From an uncultured Clostridia bacterium (GTDB taxonomy: Bacteria > Bacillota > Clostridia > Oscillospirales > CAG-272), in assembly GCA_946618395.1 (NCBI GenBank), contig CAMOLD010000079.1:1-6263 (forward strand): a stretch of DNA of 6,263 nucleotides. The letters run 5' to 3'. Below are positions 5,850 to 6,263 of the stretch, piece after piece; within the stretch, counting starts at the first letter, position 1, and every line of letters begins with the position of its first letter. Under the pieces are notes generated by a model. It ran no database searches. It saw only the letters and a list, made by a program, of their open reading frames with translations, and was not told where the DNA came from. Position numbers and translations under genes: made by a program.

Positions 5850-5864
5850 TGGAAAATCATGGAA
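5850..5864 (+). promoter_or_regulatory. Tandem TGGAA pair, possible AbrB-type operator
   Basis: TGGAA occurs at 5850-5854 and 5860-5864, separated by five bases, inside the longer direct repeat TGGAAAAT (5850-5857, 5860-5867). The 10-base period is about one helical turn. In vitro selected AbrB sites of Bacillus subtilis have been described as paired TGGNA motifs 4-5 bases apart, so the spacing fits. The pair lies between the two divergent promoters in A/T-rich DNA. Assignment to the neighbouring regulator is inference. Confidence 0.35.
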
Positions 5865-5918
5865 AATTTATAAAAATCTTGCTTTTCTTTGTCGGGTGCA
5901 AAAATCGCAAAAAATCTA

Positions 5919-5947
5919 TTGACAAACCGATTGCCGGAGCATATAAT
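5919..5947 (+). promoter_or_regulatory. Consensus sigma-A promoter of the riboswitch-folT transcript
   Basis: TTGACA (5919-5924) and TATAAT (5942-5947) with a 17-base spacer, a perfect consensus. Transcription should start near 5954, about 25 bases before the first stem of the riboswitch and about 224 bases before the start codon. A strong constitutive promoter suits control by a downstream RNA switch. Confidence 0.93.
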
Positions 5948-5978
5948 ATAGGAAAGTCGTTTTTCGACAAATTTGAAA

Positions 5979-6100
5979 ATGAAGAGTAAGAAAACGGGCG
6001 TTTGGCGCTTTGCCTGCCAGTGCCGCGCGGACGGGGAGTTTGTCGCGCGGACGAATACGGATTTTTTCCGTTGCGGTTCGTTTTCTGCATCCCGCTTCAT
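5979..6100 (+). ncRNA. Tetrahydrofolate (THF) riboswitch, class I
   Basis: The stems and conserved pieces of the THF aptamer can be drawn. P1 is ATGAAG (5979-5984) with CTTCAT (6095-6100), followed by the AGTA internal-loop side. P2 is a perfect 8-bp stem, AGAAAACG (5989-5996) with CGTTTTCT (6079-6086). P3 is CCGCGCG (6023-6029) with CGCGCGG (6044-6050). L3 holds ACGGGGAGTTTG. P4 is ACGGA (6057-6061) with TCCGT (6067-6071), preceded by the conserved ACGAA (6051-6055). J2/1 is TGCATCCC (6086-6093); its TCCC can pair with GGGA of L3 (6034-6037), the known pseudoknot. GCGGTT precedes the 3' strand of P2. An extra hairpin (6003-6019) sits where the usual GUUAAGUG joint would be. THF switches typically lower expression of folate uptake or synthesis genes when reduced folate is plentiful, in keeping with the gene downstream. 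A covariance-model search with Rfam RF01831 would settle it. Confidence 0.83.
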
Positions 6101-6132
6101 AACGCAAAAAAGAACGCGAGCCCGCCCGGGCT

Positions 6133-6171
6133 TTCCTCCTGTTTTCTGCGATATGAGTGGAAAAGGAGGAA
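6133..6171 (+). promoter_or_regulatory. Ribosome-binding-site sequestering hairpin (riboswitch expression platform)
   Basis: TTCCTCC (6133-6139) pairs with GGAGGAA (6165-6171), which contains the core of the ribosome binding site of the next gene. After a two-base bulge, TTTTC (6142-6146) pairs with GAAAA (6160-6164). This gives 12 bp around a 13-base loop. A short GC hairpin, AGCCC (6119-6123) with GGGCT (6128-6132), lies directly before it. There is no T run after the stem, so control is probably at translation start rather than by termination. Confidence 0.72.
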
Positions 6172-6177
6172 TTTTTT

Positions 6178-6263
6178 ATGCGCAAAAGTCAACGGCATTT
6201 GCTGAAATTGATTTTGACCGCCGTCATGGCGGCGCTTTGCATGGTGCTGGACCGGTTTGCTTC
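6178..6263 (+). CDS. folT: ECF transporter S component, probably folate-specific FolT, cut by the window edge
   Basis: Only the first 28 codons are visible. The N-terminus is basic (MRKSQRHLLK), followed by a hydrophobic helix, LILTAVMAALCMVLDRFAS. This pattern (K/R-rich start, LTAxxAAL, then a helix ending in RF) is common at the start of energy-coupling-factor S components, the small membrane proteins that bind a vitamin and dock on the shared EcfA/A'/T module. Folate as substrate is inferred mainly from the THF riboswitch in the leader, since folT is a well-known target of that switch. The start codon is fixed by an excellent ribosome binding site, AAAAGGAGGA (6161-6170), 7 bases upstream. 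It is transcribed divergently from the abrB-like gene. Confidence 0.72.
   Translation, partial: MRKSQRHLLKLILTAVMAALCMVLDRFA

Noticed and set aside
5762..6100. Longer N-terminus for the abrB-like protein (open frame back to 6100)
   Set aside because: The extension would run through the consensus promoters and the riboswitch region, has no similarity to the family, and the ATG at 5761 has a good ribosome binding site and starts at the conserved domain.
6119..6146. AGCCC/GGGCT hairpin followed by pyrimidines as a transcription terminator in the folT leader
   Set aside because: The stem has only five pairs and what follows is TTCCTCCTG, not a T run. The complementarity to the ribosome binding site explains this segment better as a translational switch.
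1..6263. Mobile elements, CRISPR arrays, tRNA/rRNA genes or a defence system
   Set aside because: No transposase or integrase reading frame, regularly spaced repeats, attachment-site-like duplication, tRNA cloverleaf or rRNA segment was seen. The genes present are mostly housekeeping or surface-related families.

Overview
The window looks like chromosome from a moderately GC-rich member of the Clostridia (Firmicutes). Pointers are strong AGGAGG-type ribosome binding sites, consensus TTGACA/TATAAT promoters, intrinsic terminators, a clostridial AbrB-like regulator with a four-cysteine tail, a SleB-type wall hydrolase, the walJ-rlmH gene pair and a tetrahydrofolate (THF) riboswitch ahead of a transporter gene. 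No mobile element, CRISPR array, tRNA or rRNA was seen. Most of the window reads as ordinary core genome.

Left part (1-2492): a HAD-family hydrolase gene runs leftward off the edge. Divergent from it are two rightward genes. The first encodes a secreted wall hydrolase (copper-amine-oxidase-like N-terminal domain plus SleB catalytic domain). The second encodes a 279-residue protein made of two DUF11-type beta repeats, with no signal peptide. A strong hairpin terminator at 2465-2492 ends this side and abuts the stop codon of the converging rlmH.

Middle part (2491-5761, all leftward): in transcription order these are an AbrB-like regulator, a galactokinase-family kinase, a strong terminator, a small three-helix membrane protein, a WalJ-type metallo-beta-lactamase-fold protein, and rlmH (23S rRNA pseudouridine N3-methyltransferase). 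The first two are 19 bases apart and probably share one perfect consensus promoter. The last three are coupled by a 4-base ATGA overlap and a 16-base gap.

Right part (5762-6263): a 416-base gene-free stretch holds two divergent, perfectly consensus promoters (each TTGACA-17-TATAAT). One serves the abrB-like gene and the other the rightward gene. Between them lies a tandem TGGAA pair with AbrB-like spacing. Downstream of the rightward promoter is a 122-base RNA that I read as a class I THF riboswitch (P1, P2, P3, P4 and the L3-J2/1 pseudoknot can all be drawn). It is followed by a hairpin that sequesters the ribosome binding site. The gene it controls starts at 6178 and looks like an ECF transporter S component, probably FolT for folate.

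The observations most worth following are the circularly permuted layout of the DUF11 protein, which would allow head-to-tail assembly, and the extra hairpin inside the THF aptamer together with a repeated element that suggests how the switch works.
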